The position numbers were made by a program, and so were the translations under genes. The notes beneath the pieces were generated by a model. It did not search any database. It saw only the letters and a program-made list of their open reading frames with translations, and was not told the DNA's origin. From a virus, in the IMG/VR virus record IMGVR_UViG_3300033571_012232, positions 1 to 26,634 of that record: DNA of 26,634 nt; one strand, written 5' to 3'. How positions within the stretch are numbered: position 1 is the stretch's first letter; each line of letters begins with the position of its first letter. Shown piece by piece: positions 1-8,764 of this stretch.

Positions 1-2
1 AA

Positions 3-335
3 GATGCTTCTGACGAAGACAAGGCTAAATACGCTCAAGAACTCGCCGCATACAATGCTTACAAAGTTAAACTTGATAAATGGCTTGAAGACTGCAAATG
101 GTCTAACCTTGTTCACGATGGAACACACAAGCGCACTCGCTTCCATCATGGTTTGATCGCACAAGAAGTTAAATCAGTTATTGAAAAAACCGGAGTTGAT
201 TTTGGAGGATTCCAAGATCACACAATCAAAGGTGGCGATGAGGTAATGACGATTGGTTATACCGAGTTGATTGGCCCACTTATCAAAGCAGTTCAAGAAC
301 TCTCTGCTAAAGTTGCTGAACTTGAAGCTAAATAA
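3..335 (+). CDS. Tail fibre/spike C-terminus with S74-type intramolecular chaperone (partial)
   Basis: The reading frame is open to the left edge, so only the last 110 residues are visible and the true start lies outside. The visible part carries the hallmarks of the C-terminal end of the S74 peptidase/intramolecular chaperone domain: a basic-aromatic stretch (RTRFHHG), the conserved GLIAQEV segment, and the YTELIGPLIKAVQEL motif running into a short terminal coiled coil (LSAKVAELEAK). In this family the domain trimerises the fibre and is then cut off by a Ser/Lys dyad, which would lie upstream and cannot be seen here. The role inferred is host recognition by a trimeric fibre or spike. The next gene starts 7 nt downstream. 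A short version starting at TTG 153 is possible by frame, but it would cut the domain in half and is unlikely. Confidence 0.85.
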   Translation, partial: DASDEDKAKYAQELAAYNAYKVKLDKWLEDCKWSNLVHDGTHKRTRFHHGLIAQEVKSVIEKTGVDFGGFQDHTIKGGDEVMTIGYTELIGPLIKAVQELSAKVAELEAK

Positions 336-342
336 TTAAAAG

Positions 343-648
343 TTGAAAAACTACATCAACATATCTCATATCTTAATATGTCTTACACTACAAGGAATCG
401 GATATGCTCTTACAAAAGACCCGTTTATAGGAGCTATTGCAGGGGTATTTTTCTTTGTAGGAAGGGAGATTGCTCAAGCCGAGTATAAGAACATTGAAGC
501 ATCTCCAAGTAAGTTGAGAAAAGATATGAGTGTGTTTGGTGGGTTTAATCCGAAATACTGGACGCTTAAAGCATTCTTTGCAGACTTGACGATTCCATCT
601 GTAATTGTTTTAATTATTTCATTCATCTTAAAATATGCCATACGCTAA
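343..648 (+). CDS. Small membrane protein, holin candidate
   Basis: 101 residues starting at TTG; no ATG lies in frame nearby and the frame begins just after the fibre gene. Hydrophobic segments span roughly residues 7-24, 27-40 and 81-98, separated by a charged stretch with GREIAQAEYK and a basic loop. The GREIAQAEY element following a membrane segment recurs in small proteins annotated as holins in podovirus-like phages, and the place directly after the fibre gene fits a lysis gene. No endolysin is adjacent, so the holin role rests on size, topology and that motif. It could instead be a membrane protein of unknown role. Its end overlaps the next gene by 14 nt. Confidence 0.55.
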   Translation: MKNYINISHILICLTLQGIGYALTKDPFIGAIAGVFFFVGREIAQAEYKNIEASPSKLRKDMSVFGGFNPKYWTLKAFFADLTIPSVIVLIISFILKYAIR

Positions 649-1066
649 CGAAAAAGCTAAACTCAAATCAGATTTCATCGACCTTGGAGAAGAACTGAAG
701 CCCGGTGGAATGACGATCTCAATGGGTTCTGAAGAATCTGAAGAATCGCCAAAATATCACTATCCTTCGCTATATTTTGACAATGTAAAAGGCCTTGAAA
801 AGCTCGGAAAGGAAGGCATGGCAATTATCCATTACAAAAAAGTGATGGAACGCACAGAAGATATTACTCGCAATGGCAAAAATGAGAAGCGGCATTCCGT
901 TGAGCTTTGCATCTGCGGCATCAAGCCAGAATGTTGCGAAGAAATGCCAGAAAACGAAATGGAAGAAGAAGAGGACGATGAGGACGCAATCGAAGTAGGC
1001 TTGAAGGCAGCCGAAGGCGAATCCGAAGAAATGGAAGAAGAAGACGAAGAGGAAAACGAAGATTAA
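635..1066 (+). CDS. Acidic phage protein of unknown function (possible minor virion protein)
   Basis: 143 residues. Residues about 42-100 form a compact beta-rich core (YPSLYFDNVKGLEKLG, then MAIIHYKKV and HSVELCICGIKPE). The last 40 residues are almost entirely Glu/Asp. A similar core, a short beta domain around a 'YPSLY...' start, recurs in small proteins encoded among phage head or tail genes, some proposed to decorate capsids. I cannot assign a role from sequence alone. The acidic tail could bind basic partners or aid solubility. It overlaps the preceding membrane protein by 14 nt and ends 4 nt before the next gene, so translational coupling is likely. Long opposite-strand frames here are artefacts of the GAA/GAG-rich tail. 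Confidence 0.75.
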   Translation: MPYANEKAKLKSDFIDLGEELKPGGMTISMGSEESEESPKYHYPSLYFDNVKGLEKLGKEGMAIIHYKKVMERTEDITRNGKNEKRHSVELCICGIKPECCEEMPENEMEEEEDDEDAIEVGLKAAEGESEEMEEEDEEENED

Positions 1067-1070
1067 ATTT

Positions 1071-1400
1071 ATGCCACCTAAAAATACGCTTCCAACCGAA
1101 GCACCAACTCCAACCACAGAAGCGATGCCGGGTGAAATGGCCGCACCAACTCCCGACATGGTTACTCCTACAGGTGGTCAAGTTATGGTTCAAATGCCAT
1201 CTGATGCTTTTGATGCAATTTACTCTCTTGTAACTGAACTTGCCAGTGGCCTTGATGCATTAAAAGCTGATGTTGACAAACAAAAAGGTGAATCTGCATC
1301 ACCAGCACCTGAAGGCGCTGAAATGGCTCCAGAAGCGCCAGAATCAACAGAAGACGAGGAATTCTTGAAAAGTATTGCAGAGCAAGGTTCGATGCGCTAA
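1071..1400 (+). CDS. Pro/Ala-rich small protein of unknown function
   Basis: 109 residues. The first 40 residues are rich in Pro, Thr and Ala (PTEAPTPTTEA) and probably disordered. A central amphipathic helix (about residues 46-70, DAFDAIYSLVTELASGLDALKADVD) could oligomerise. A second Pro/Ala/Glu-rich linker leads to a short acidic helix ending EEFLKSIAEQGSMR. It begins 4 nt after the acidic protein and ends 9 nt before the tail-tube gene, so it belongs to the same transcript. The layout, disordered arms around one helix, suits an assembly cofactor or linker, but no family is recognised. Confidence 0.65.
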   Translation: MPPKNTLPTEAPTPTTEAMPGEMAAPTPDMVTPTGGQVMVQMPSDAFDAIYSLVTELASGLDALKADVDKQKGESASPAPEGAEMAPEAPESTEDEEFLKSIAEQGSMR

Positions 1401-1409
1401 TGTCGCGCC

Positions 1410-4400
1410 ATGTTTGTTTCTGACATTTACGAAGAATGCGCTGAAATTCTAGGAACGACTGATTCTAAAAAAATCTTTCGCAAAATTCAGCAAGCCGTTC
1501 AGACATTGCTTGAGTCTGGACATTGGACTCATGCCACCGCAGAAGTTGATGTTTGCACGGGATGGGATCGTTGCTCTTTGGCACTTCCTTATGGCATTGA
1601 TGTTCCGCTTGCTGTCAATGTGGATGGCTCTCCAACATATTTCAGAAACAGACTTTTCCAGTATCATGTAAACAAAGGTGGAGTGTATAATTCCGTTGAA
1701 TGGGCGTGGGATGATCGTGGATATACAGCAACGCTCATGGACATAATTAGTCCATCTCAACTTATTGCGGTTGCTGAAAGCAATAACGATGTTGGCAAGA
1801 AACTTCGCGTTCTCGGAATAGACCAAAACAATCGCATTCTCCGTTCGCAAATGCCGAATGGCGCTGGTGTTGATGGAATCCTTGTTCCTATTCACTCACA
1901 GCAAGACTTCCAGTATGGAACGATCGCTCCTGATGATGCAACGATTGCTACACGAAATGTTGCAATTACTCCGATCACCAATTTTACAACAGCAACACCT
2001 CATGGCCTGACTTCTGGCCAAGGAATGTCAACTAAAGTCATCAGTGGAACTATTCCTGTTCCTCTAAATGATGGCCAAACATACTATGTCGGAGTTATTG
2101 ACGCATACACCGTTCAGTTGTTCGGCGATTCATTGAGCGCAGAAGCATTACAGTATCCTATTGCGCTTTCTAGCATCATTGGATTTGGTTCAATGCAACT
2201 TCAAGATAAACGCAATGCAAGCGTTGTAACTTCAATGGAGTTTGCGTCTGCACCATCGTTTGCGATTGATTCTCCAAATGAAGTTGTTTTTCCAAACACT
2301 CCGCTTCCTTCTCCGCTTGAGGTTGATAAAACTTACTTTGCTCAACCTATTGATTCAACGCATTTGAACATTTTCAGTTCGCTTTCTGACGCAAAAAGCA
2401 ACACGAATCCAGTATATACAACTGGATCAATGAATCCGATTGATATTGATATTCGCAAAGCAATTGTTCCAGAAACAAAACTTGTTTTCAGTGTTCGACA
2501 TTACTTCAATGATGGAGACCAAGTTCAGGCATTTACTTCTGGTGGAACATTGCCACAACCTCTTATTGCGAACCAGAATTACTTTGTAAATATTATTGAT
2601 CCATTCTCTGTTTCGCTTCACGAAAACCAAGCTGACGCCCTTGCTTCAAGCCCTACAAACTTCGTAAATCCAATCAAGATTACAACGGCTGGAGCCGGAA
2701 CAAATTCGCTTGTGAAATTGATTCAAGCAACATCTAAAGTTGGAACAGAAAGTCAAATTACAGCTCAAGGACTTTCTATTGGAACTCCTTCTGGCTCTGG
2801 AGCGCAATTTCAAGCAAATATTGTTGGCGTGGTAACATCTACTCGCGTAACTGCTGGTGGAAGCGGATACGGAACAACCGTTCCGAATGTGACATTCTCT
2901 CAACCAACCGATCTTCCTGCTGGAAGCAATCTTCAAACTCGCGTTGCAACTGGATATGCAGTTCTTGTTTCTGGTGCTGTAAATAACATTGTAATCACTG
3001 ATGCTGGACAGGGGTATTCTTCCGCTCCAACAATCACGATTGATCCTCCCCCCGGATTTCCCGGAACTGGATTAGCTCAAGCAACGGCAACAGCAACAAT
3101 TACTACATCATTTGTTTCTGGATTTACAAAGATTTCTGGCGGCTTTAACTATGCTGAAGTGCCGCAAGTAAAAATTAGCGGTGGCGGAGGAACTGGAGCC
3201 ACAGCAACAGCAACGGTCAATAATACAAATCTCTCCGTTTCTTCTATTTCTCGTGTAGGAACAACTGCTACTGCAACAACATCAACTTCGCATGGCTTTA
3301 GTTCAGGTCAGACCGTTGCAATTTCTGGAGCAAACGAAGTTGGATACAACGGAAATGTTGTTATTAGTGTTCCTCAAATAAATACATCTGTTTCGTCTAT
3401 TACTCGCGTTGGAACACTGGCCACGGTGACAACTTCAACGAACCATGACTACAATACTGGTGATCGAGTTACTATTTCTGGAGCTACTGGAACATCTGCT
3501 GGATACAATGCAACTTACAATGTAACCGTTACTGGGCCGACTACATTTACTATAAATGTTCTTTCAACGCTTCCGACTCCTGCCGTTGGAACTATTGTTT
3601 CTTCCATAGCCGACAATACAGCTACTACATTCACATACACTGTCTCTGGATTGCTTCCAACTCCAGCAACTGGAACAATATCTGTATTTTCAGGTGAGGT
3701 AACTGGAATTAATGTTGTTACTTCTGGAACTGGATATACATCCATTCCAACCGTGACGATTACTCCTTCAACTGGCGTATTTGTAAATTTCTCATCTACT
3801 GGCTCATTGCCATCTCCCCTTGTTTCTGGAACATCATATCGCGCAGAAACACCACTTAACGGAATTACTGGAACATTCACGGTTAAGAACTCCGACTTCA
3901 GCGATGTTAATATCACTTCAGCCCCAACTGGAACATTTTATGTAGTTCTTTCTCGCGCATTCGGAGTTGATTTTACAAATAACTGGCTAGGAGACTTTAC
4001 AAGCCTTACAAGCGGTCAACAAATTTATTTTGGAACTGACTATATTCTTCCAACAACATCTCCATCCATAGATAATGGTGTAACTCCATTCTATTTAAGC
4101 GTTGCGTCAAATACATTGGCAAAAGCATATTCAAATATTGGTTTAACTACTGTTATCAATGTAGATTCGTTTGGAACTGGTCAGACATATTACGCAATTC
4201 GCACTCAAGTTACTCCATCGGTTGATGCAAATTTAATTAAACCAACTAATCTTGGATACTTGACGGAAGATGAAGTCGTGCAGTTTAGCACTTCTGGAAC
4301 ATTACCGACTCCGCTTTTAACATCTACTGATTATACGATTAAAATCATCGGAGATGAAGTTCGTGTCTACAACGGATCGACTCCTATCGTTTTGACATCT

Positions 4401-5150
4401 ACTGGAACTGGTCAATTGAGCATGGATATCATTCGTAATGTATCCGTTCAGGCATCTACTAGTATTGCCGCCGAAGCATCGCTTTACGAGACAGGAACAC
4501 AGCTTGTAGCTCGCGCAAATGATGGAGATGTTTTGCCAACAGGATTAGTTGCTGGAACCAATTATTATGTTCGTAGAATCAACAATAATGTTTTTGAGCT
4601 TTACGACACTCTTAATAACGCAAAAAACTTGACATCCACAACTGGACGCAGGAGCTACACGAAAACTGGGAACTCTGTTTCATCTACATTCTTTGTTGAT
4701 GCGATTTATGATCCGACATTCGTAAAATCTGTTGCTCATATCGAAAAACCCCTCACAGATGGATATGTTAGCCTCTACGCGTGGGATTATGGTCGTAGCA
4801 ATGATATGACTTTAATCGGTCAATATCATCCGAATGAAATTAACCCAAGCTATCGCAGAATTCGCATTGGCAAGCCTTGCGCTTGGGCAAGGATCATCTA
4901 CAAGGTAACTTCTCCAAGGATTTCCAGTCTTTACGACTTTGTTCCTCTGGAGCAGGAAAGAGCGATTATTGCTGCTGTTCATGCAGTTGACTTGGAAGAT
5001 AAAGATTTTGCCGATCAAGCTCTGCGTTATTGGCAAATTGCATTTGGATACCTCAAGAATCAGCAAGAATCTATTGACGGACACTCTATGGTTGCACCGC
5101 AAGTCAATGGGATTACCTATGGTGATACCACTGATCCGGTAATGTTTTAA
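1410..5150 (+). CDS. Tail-tube adaptor-like protein (T7 gp11-type) with giant beta-repeat insertion
   Basis: 1246 residues. The N-terminal ~180 residues begin with a helical segment (FVSDIYEECAEIL, KKIFRKIQQAVQTLLESGHW) followed by beta strands. The C-terminal ~150 residues (from about 1093) contain SVAHIEKPLTDGYVSLYAWD, then a helical bundle (LEQERAIIAAVHAVDLEDK, ALRYWQIAFGYLKN). Helices at both ends around a beta barrel match the plan of T7 gp11-like adaptors, which attach the nozzle to the portal and are normally about 200 residues. Here about 900 residues of beta-rich repeats are inserted between the ends. They include six or seven units of the form G-x-L-P-x-P-L...Y-Y-V, two VSSI-x-RVGT-x-AT units and four G-x-GY-x-x-x-P units. 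Such repeats resemble FCCH-like and immunoglobulin-like phage surface domains. The gene is coupled by a 1-nt overlap to the nozzle-like gene. The adaptor role is inferred from the ends and from gene order. Confidence 0.65.
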   Translation: MFVSDIYEECAEILGTTDSKKIFRKIQQAVQTLLESGHWTHATAEVDVCTGWDRCSLALPYGIDVPLAVNVDGSPTYFRNRLFQYHVNKGGVYNSVEWAWDDRGYTATLMDIISPSQLIAVAESNNDVGKKLRVLGIDQNNRILRSQMPNGAGVDGILVPIHSQQDFQYGTIAPDDATIATRNVAITPITNFTTATPHGLTSGQGMSTKVISGTIPVPLNDGQTYYVGVIDAYTVQLFGDSLSAEALQYPIALSSIIGFGSMQLQDKRNASVVTSMEFASAPSFAIDSPNEVVFPNTPLPSPLEVDKTYFAQPIDSTHLNIFSSLSDAKSNTNPVYTTGSMNPIDIDIRKAIVPETKLVFSVRHYFNDGDQVQAFTSGGTLPQPLIANQNYFVNIIDPFSVSLHENQADALASSPTNFVNPIKITTAGAGTNSLVKLIQATSKVGTESQITAQGLSIGTPSGSGAQFQANIVGVVTSTRVTAGGSGYGTTVPNVTFSQPTDLPAGSNLQTRVATGYAVLVSGAVNNIVITDAGQGYSSAPTITIDPPPGFPGTGLAQATATATITTSFVSGFTKISGGFNYAEVPQVKISGGGGTGATATATVNNTNLSVSSISRVGTTATATTSTSHGFSSGQTVAISGANEVGYNGNVVISVPQINTSVSSITRVGTLATVTTSTNHDYNTGDRVTISGATGTSAGYNATYNVTVTGPTTFTINVLSTLPTPAVGTIVSSIADNTATTFTYTVSGLLPTPATGTISVFSGEVTGINVVTSGTGYTSIPTVTITPSTGVFVNFSSTGSLPSPLVSGTSYRAETPLNGITGTFTVKNSDFSDVNITSAPTGTFYVVLSRAFGVDFTNNWLGDFTSLTSGQQIYFGTDYILPTTSPSIDNGVTPFYLSVASNTLAKAYSNIGLTTVINVDSFGTGQTYYAIRTQVTPSVDANLIKPTNLGYLTEDEVVQFSTSGTLPTPLLTSTDYTIKIIGDEVRVYNGSTPIVLTSTGTGQLSMDIIRNVSVQASTSIAAEASLYETGTQLVARANDGDVLPTGLVAGTNYYVRRINNNVFELYDTLNNAKNLTSTTGRRSYTKTGNSVSSTFFVDAIYDPTFVKSVAHIEKPLTDGYVSLYAWDYGRSNDMTLIGQYHPNEINPSYRRIRIGKPCAWARIIYKVTSPRISSLYDFVPLEQERAIIAAVHAVDLEDKDFADQALRYWQIAFGYLKNQQESIDGHSMVAPQVNGITYGDTTDPVMF
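1947..4688 (+). repeat. Degenerate beta-repeat array inside the tail-tube adaptor gene
   Basis: Three interleaved repeat types are visible in the translation. The first is LP-x-PL...Y units, starting near 2043, 2295, 2545, 3800, 4300 and 4525, with a weaker one near 4040. The second is VSSI-[S/T]-RVGT-x-AT-x-TTST-x-H units near 3235 and 3388. The third is G-x-GY-x-x-x-P units near 2858, 3004, 3139 and 3727. At DNA level, words such as TCTGGAACATT recur, but the units are too diverged to be a simple tandem repeat. They probably form strings of small beta domains projecting from the tail. Confidence 0.7.
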
Positions 5151-7255
5151 TGAAATCACCGCAAATCACATCTGGTCGTCAGACAAAAATTACTGCTGGA
5201 TGGAATCAAGGCGTAAATTCCGTTCGCAACCCATGGACATTGCCAGAAAATCAAGTCAAATGGGCAGTGAATTGTGAATTTCGAGGAGGAATCGCGCAAA
5301 CTAGGCCGGGTCAATCCATGCGATTGTCACTTCCTCCCGGTAATTTTCAAGGTGGCATCCTTTTTTCCGCTAACAAGCAGTATAAAGCTGCCACAGCAAC
5401 AGAATTTACTCAAATTTTTGACACAAATGGCGAAGGCGTGGAAGCAAACGAGCTTCCATACATTGTTTTTGCAGTAAATGGGAAAATTTATTGGAGTCCA
5501 TTCCCGCTTGTTCAGCCGAAATCATGGAAACCATTCCAATTAACCAATGTTTCACTTGATTCTGATGTAAAACAAGTCGTTTTTGCTCTTGCTACGAAGT
5601 CTGCAAACATTTCTAGCGGCGGAGATGTCTCCGTGACTCCATCTTATCGAGTTTTGTTCATTCAAGACGGGATAAGCCCTCCGATTTACTGGGATGGATC
5701 AAATACAACAGGAGTTCAATCGTCAGATATCCCGACTGGGACTTGGATGGCATATTCTGGCAATCGTCTTTGGGTTGCTAACAAAAATATCGTTCTAGCA
5801 TCCGATCTTGGAGACCCGACAAGCTGGAAAGAGCGCACAACTGGAACTGGGCGCGGAGATTTCTCATTCACTCGTCCAGTTACCGCTCTGGTCAACTATG
5901 TTGGACAGAATAACGACCAGAAACTTTATGTTTTTACAGATCGCGCTACCTATGCACTAGCAAGCGGTATTTATGACCGCGCCACATGGGCTACAACGGC
6001 AAATTTTCAAACTATTTTGTTCCCGACGATTGGTTGTATTGCTGGAAAATCTATCGCATTCCAAGCTGGAAAAATGTGGTGGTATTCGCAGGGAGGATTG
6101 ATTTCAGCGGATGTCGCTGGAAACGCTTACTTGTCATCGCAGGTTCTTTATCAAGATATCGAGATGGTTCGCGCCAAAGCATACATGGCTGGTGATCTTA
6201 CTGGAATCTGCGCTGCATCATTTGAAAACTATCTTCTATACAGCATCCCATACCTTGAGCCGTTGAATTCAGCTACAATGGTTATGGACTGGGCAATTGC
6301 CGCAGAGATGGGGCAATCTCGCATTCCTGCATGGTGTGGTGTATGGACTGGAACTAGGCCCGTAGAATGGACAACTGGAGTTGTTGACGGGCAACCTAGA
6401 TGCTTCCATTTTAGTGTTGATTATTCGGCTGTAAATGATGGCTCCTATATTTCACTCTGGGAATCATTCATGCCAAATCGAATTGATTCGTATTTGAACA
6501 TCAATCCAGATGGTTCAACGACTGAACTATTCAATCGCATTTATGCTCAAGTTGAAACCGCATTGCTTGGCGATGGTATGGACTACAAGCAGTTCGTCTA
6601 TGCAGAGCTTGAGTGTTGCGAGATCGGAGGAACAGTTGATGTCAAGGCTTCATATCGTGGAAGCAAGGGTCAATATCAAAACATTCTTGACACTAGGATT
6701 CTTGCTGTAACGGAAGATTACCAATGGCAAAATTCCCCATACGCTTCACAAGTTGAAAAGTTAGGATTTCTAAATTCTCAATATCGCCGATTGATTACTG
6801 AATCGGCAACTCGCAACGCAAGTTCTGAAACATGCGAGTCATCACTTACAACTGATATTGACAAAGGATTTTCAATGCTAGTTGAATGGTGCGGTGAATT
6901 CGGAGTAGAGACGATCAGAATGTTTCAAGACCCGTGGAGCGAGAAATCAACTGGAGTTCCAAATCAAGACGAAAAGAAATCATGCTTGCTTGCTCAAGAT
7001 GGATCAACGCTTACTCTTGACTTGCTTCCTAGCCCGTATGAGGCTCCTAATTCAGAACAGCAATCTTGGTATGCTAAAGTTTATAGAACCGTGACTCTAA
7101 ATTGCACAAGTTCATCTGGAACAATCTCCGCAACAGCAGCCGCATCATTTCTGTCAAGCGTTTCCTATTCTCACGCTGAAGAGCAGGCCGCGATTCTAGC
7201 GCAACAAGCGGCAAATTCCGCCGCCCAACAATACTTGATTAACAATCCTTGCTAA
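5150..7255 (+). CDS. Tail nozzle-like protein (T7 gp12-type tail tubular B)
   Basis: 701 residues, starting at an ATG that shares one base with the preceding stop (TAATG). The N-terminus (GWNQGVNSVRNPWTLPENQ, then NCEFRGGIAQTRPG) matches the usual opening of phage nozzle or tail tubular B proteins, where a 'gg.n....p..l.dnqa...N...r.G.l..RpG' pattern precedes a beta-propeller. Repeated beta motifs follow: YRVLFIQDGISPPIYWDG, GNRLWVANKNIVLASDLGDP, KLYVFTDRATYAL and KMWWYSQGGLISAD. These read as blades of a propeller spanning about residues 60-400. The C-terminal third has a further beta domain and a Cys/Asp region (SSLTTDIDKGFSMLVEWCG), then an Ala-rich tail helix. It lies directly after the adaptor, as gp12 follows gp11 in T7. 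The family assignment rests on pattern recognition and order. Confidence 0.65.
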   Translation: MKSPQITSGRQTKITAGWNQGVNSVRNPWTLPENQVKWAVNCEFRGGIAQTRPGQSMRLSLPPGNFQGGILFSANKQYKAATATEFTQIFDTNGEGVEANELPYIVFAVNGKIYWSPFPLVQPKSWKPFQLTNVSLDSDVKQVVFALATKSANISSGGDVSVTPSYRVLFIQDGISPPIYWDGSNTTGVQSSDIPTGTWMAYSGNRLWVANKNIVLASDLGDPTSWKERTTGTGRGDFSFTRPVTALVNYVGQNNDQKLYVFTDRATYALASGIYDRATWATTANFQTILFPTIGCIAGKSIAFQAGKMWWYSQGGLISADVAGNAYLSSQVLYQDIEMVRAKAYMAGDLTGICAASFENYLLYSIPYLEPLNSATMVMDWAIAAEMGQSRIPAWCGVWTGTRPVEWTTGVVDGQPRCFHFSVDYSAVNDGSYISLWESFMPNRIDSYLNINPDGSTTELFNRIYAQVETALLGDGMDYKQFVYAELECCEIGGTVDVKASYRGSKGQYQNILDTRILAVTEDYQWQNSPYASQVEKLGFLNSQYRRLITESATRNASSETCESSLTTDIDKGFSMLVEWCGEFGVETIRMFQDPWSEKSTGVPNQDEKKSCLLAQDGSTLTLDLLPSPYEAPNSEQQSWYAKVYRTVTLNCTSSSGTISATAAASFLSSVSYSHAEEQAAILAQQAANSAAQQYLINNPC

Positions 7256-7256
7256 T

Positions 7257-7508
7257 ATGCCATCAATTATTGACGCATCAGTAAAAGTGACTAATTTCCC
7301 GAATCGCTTTGTAAGTCCGTTTGGCGATGATCCAGTTGTTCCACTTTATTCTTCTGTTCCAATTCCAATCGGAGAAAATTGTATGCCATGCGTTGTGTGC
7401 GGGAATTTTTCTGAACGAAATAAAGTCATTCAGCAACAGGCAGAGAAATTCAAGGGATATTCGCCAACTGAATTGACTGGAAACGAGATTTCTGTAGGAT
7501 CAAACTAA
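7257..7508 (+). CDS. Small protein with CxxCxxC, unknown function
   Basis: 83 residues, beginning one base after the nozzle stop codon. The first half is hydrophobic and Pro-rich (FVSPFGDDPVVPLYSSVPIPIG). It is followed by Cys42, Cys45 and Cys48 in CMPCVVCGN, then a helical tail with ERNKVIQQQAEKFKGYS. The three cysteines could bind a metal, but a fourth ligand is not obvious. Its place between the nozzle and the internal-protein genes suggests a minor virion or assembly protein. No family is recognised. Confidence 0.65.
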   Translation: MPSIIDASVKVTNFPNRFVSPFGDDPVVPLYSSVPIPIGENCMPCVVCGNFSERNKVIQQQAEKFKGYSPTELTGNEISVGSN

Positions 7509-7515
7509 TAAATAA

Positions 7516-7902
7516 ATGAGAACAAGAATCGAATATAAATACGCAAAGCCGGGATCAAATGAGTTCTATGAATTGCAAGATTTCGCTCAAGAATTTGACC
7601 ATGAAATTATTGAGCATCCTAGCATAAATGTTTATGCGCATTACTCTAATGGAAAACTATTTGGATATTCAGATCATGTATTTCTTCCTGTAGTTTATCC
7701 AGCATTTCATCCAAATTACACTAAACCTCAAGATGTTATTCAGGTTATGAGTGACTGGAAAGCGCACTCTCAATTGTCTGGTCAACCCGGATATATAGGA
7801 GTTCCGCTAATTAATGATCGACCAAACTTTAGCAATGAAGTTATGACCAAATTAGGTTTGACGAAAATGAACCGAGAGGTTTATAGTATGACTAATTTTT
7901 AA
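7516..7902 (+). CDS. Unknown protein, possible degenerate GNAT-like fold
   Basis: 128 residues; the ATG follows an A/T-rich leader (AATAAATAA) without Shine-Dalgarno. The order of elements is a short N-terminal strand-helix (RIEYKYAKPGSNEFYELQDF), a strand pair containing GKLFGYSDHVFLPVVYPAFHP, a helix (PQDVIQVMSDWKAH), and a C-terminal segment with a second-helix-like NEVMTKLGLTKMNREVYSM. The final 'm.klGl..... vy.m' resembles the end of GNAT acetyltransferase-like proteins found near tail genes in many podoviruses. The acetyl-CoA-binding Q/RxxGxG/A loop is not seen, so an enzymatic role is doubtful. It sits 7 nt after its neighbour and 1 nt before the next gene. Confidence 0.7.
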   Translation: MRTRIEYKYAKPGSNEFYELQDFAQEFDHEIIEHPSINVYAHYSNGKLFGYSDHVFLPVVYPAFHPNYTKPQDVIQVMSDWKAHSQLSGQPGYIGVPLINDRPNFSNEVMTKLGLTKMNREVYSMTNF

Positions 7903-7903
7903 T

Positions 7904-8761
7904 ATGGGCGGGTCAAAAACAGTTGATGCAAGGCAATATTTGAGTAAACCAGATTCTTCGCGTGATTTGGCAATTCAAATGGCAATGATGCAAGCCCAAG
8001 CACAGCAACAGGAAAATCAAGCCAAATTGCTTGATGCTTATGCAAAAATGGCTCCAGCACAGCAAGAGTATGATGCTCTCAAGGAGTCAAAAAGACTTTC
8101 TGAACTTGGAATGGCGAATGTTCAGCGTTCTAGGGAATTGGAAAAAATGGTTTCTCCTGAAGCGGCGCAAATGCGACAAGCTCAAGGAGCTGAATTAGCT
8201 AGACTTGCAAGCATTGATAACGCAACTCGCTACATGAATGAATGGGCGCGGAATCAAGGTCTTATTCAAGGCTACGAGACAGGACTTGGTGATTCAACGA
8301 TTGGTCAGGCCGCAATGTATGATGCAGCATTAAAGGCTAAAGCAAATTACGATCAACAAAATCTTGCACTACAGCAAGAAACTCTTCGTCAAATGCAAGC
8401 TCCTGTTGGTGGAATTGATCCGACATCTTCCATTTCAGCGCAAGAAGCTAATAAAGCCGCTAATTTGCAGGCAATGCAAAACTGGCAAAATGCCATGTAT
8501 GGCAACATTGGTGGATACAACCAATCCGTTGCCGATCAAATGGCGCAATCTGGAGCAAATTTCCAAAACTTGTATCAAAACGCAATGCAAAACAAATTGA
8601 ATTACCAAGGTGCATTGCTTGGACAACAAGCTCAAAACCAAGCTGCACGAAATGCAATGACTGGTGCATATATTCAAGGCGCTGGAAGTATTGTTCAAGG
8701 TGCGGCTCAAGGTGCGGGATCGGCTTTTGCAAATAAAACTTGGGGCAGTGGCGGAGATTAA
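7904..8761 (+). CDS. Q/A-rich internal virion protein candidate (paralog A1)
   Basis: 285 residues starting MGGSK. It is almost wholly helical and rich in Gln, Ala, Asn and Met, with a glycine/alanine-rich C-terminal segment (about residues 255-280, IQGAGSIVQGAAQGAGSAF) that could insert in membranes. It aligns along its length with the next gene product. Shared blocks include QAKLLDAYAKMAP / QANLLKAYSSQAP, LGMANVQRSRELEKMVSPE / FGMDNLQRSKEFDRLLNPE, YMNEWARNQGLI / WMNNWAVKKGLM, and APVGGIDPTSSISAQEA / APIGGLDPASIIAAEQA. Composition and position match internal or ejection proteins of short-tailed phages, which leave the head with the DNA. That role is inferred. Confidence 0.75.
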   Translation: MGGSKTVDARQYLSKPDSSRDLAIQMAMMQAQAQQQENQAKLLDAYAKMAPAQQEYDALKESKRLSELGMANVQRSRELEKMVSPEAAQMRQAQGAELARLASIDNATRYMNEWARNQGLIQGYETGLGDSTIGQAAMYDAALKAKANYDQQNLALQQETLRQMQAPVGGIDPTSSISAQEANKAANLQAMQNWQNAMYGNIGGYNQSVADQMAQSGANFQNLYQNAMQNKLNYQGALLGQQAQNQAARNAMTGAYIQGAGSIVQGAAQGAGSAFANKTWGSGGD

Positions 8762-8764
8762 TTT

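Noticed and set aside
770-1193. Long minus-strand frames opposite the acidic and Pro/Ala-rich genes
   Set aside because: They translate to runs of Phe/Leu/Arg that mirror GAA/GAG-rich coding on the plus strand; no conserved features and no neighbours on that strand.
1947-4688. A CRISPR or simple tandem repeat array suggested by recurring TGGAAC words
   Set aside because: The words are parts of degenerate protein repeats in an open frame; spacing and sequence vary.
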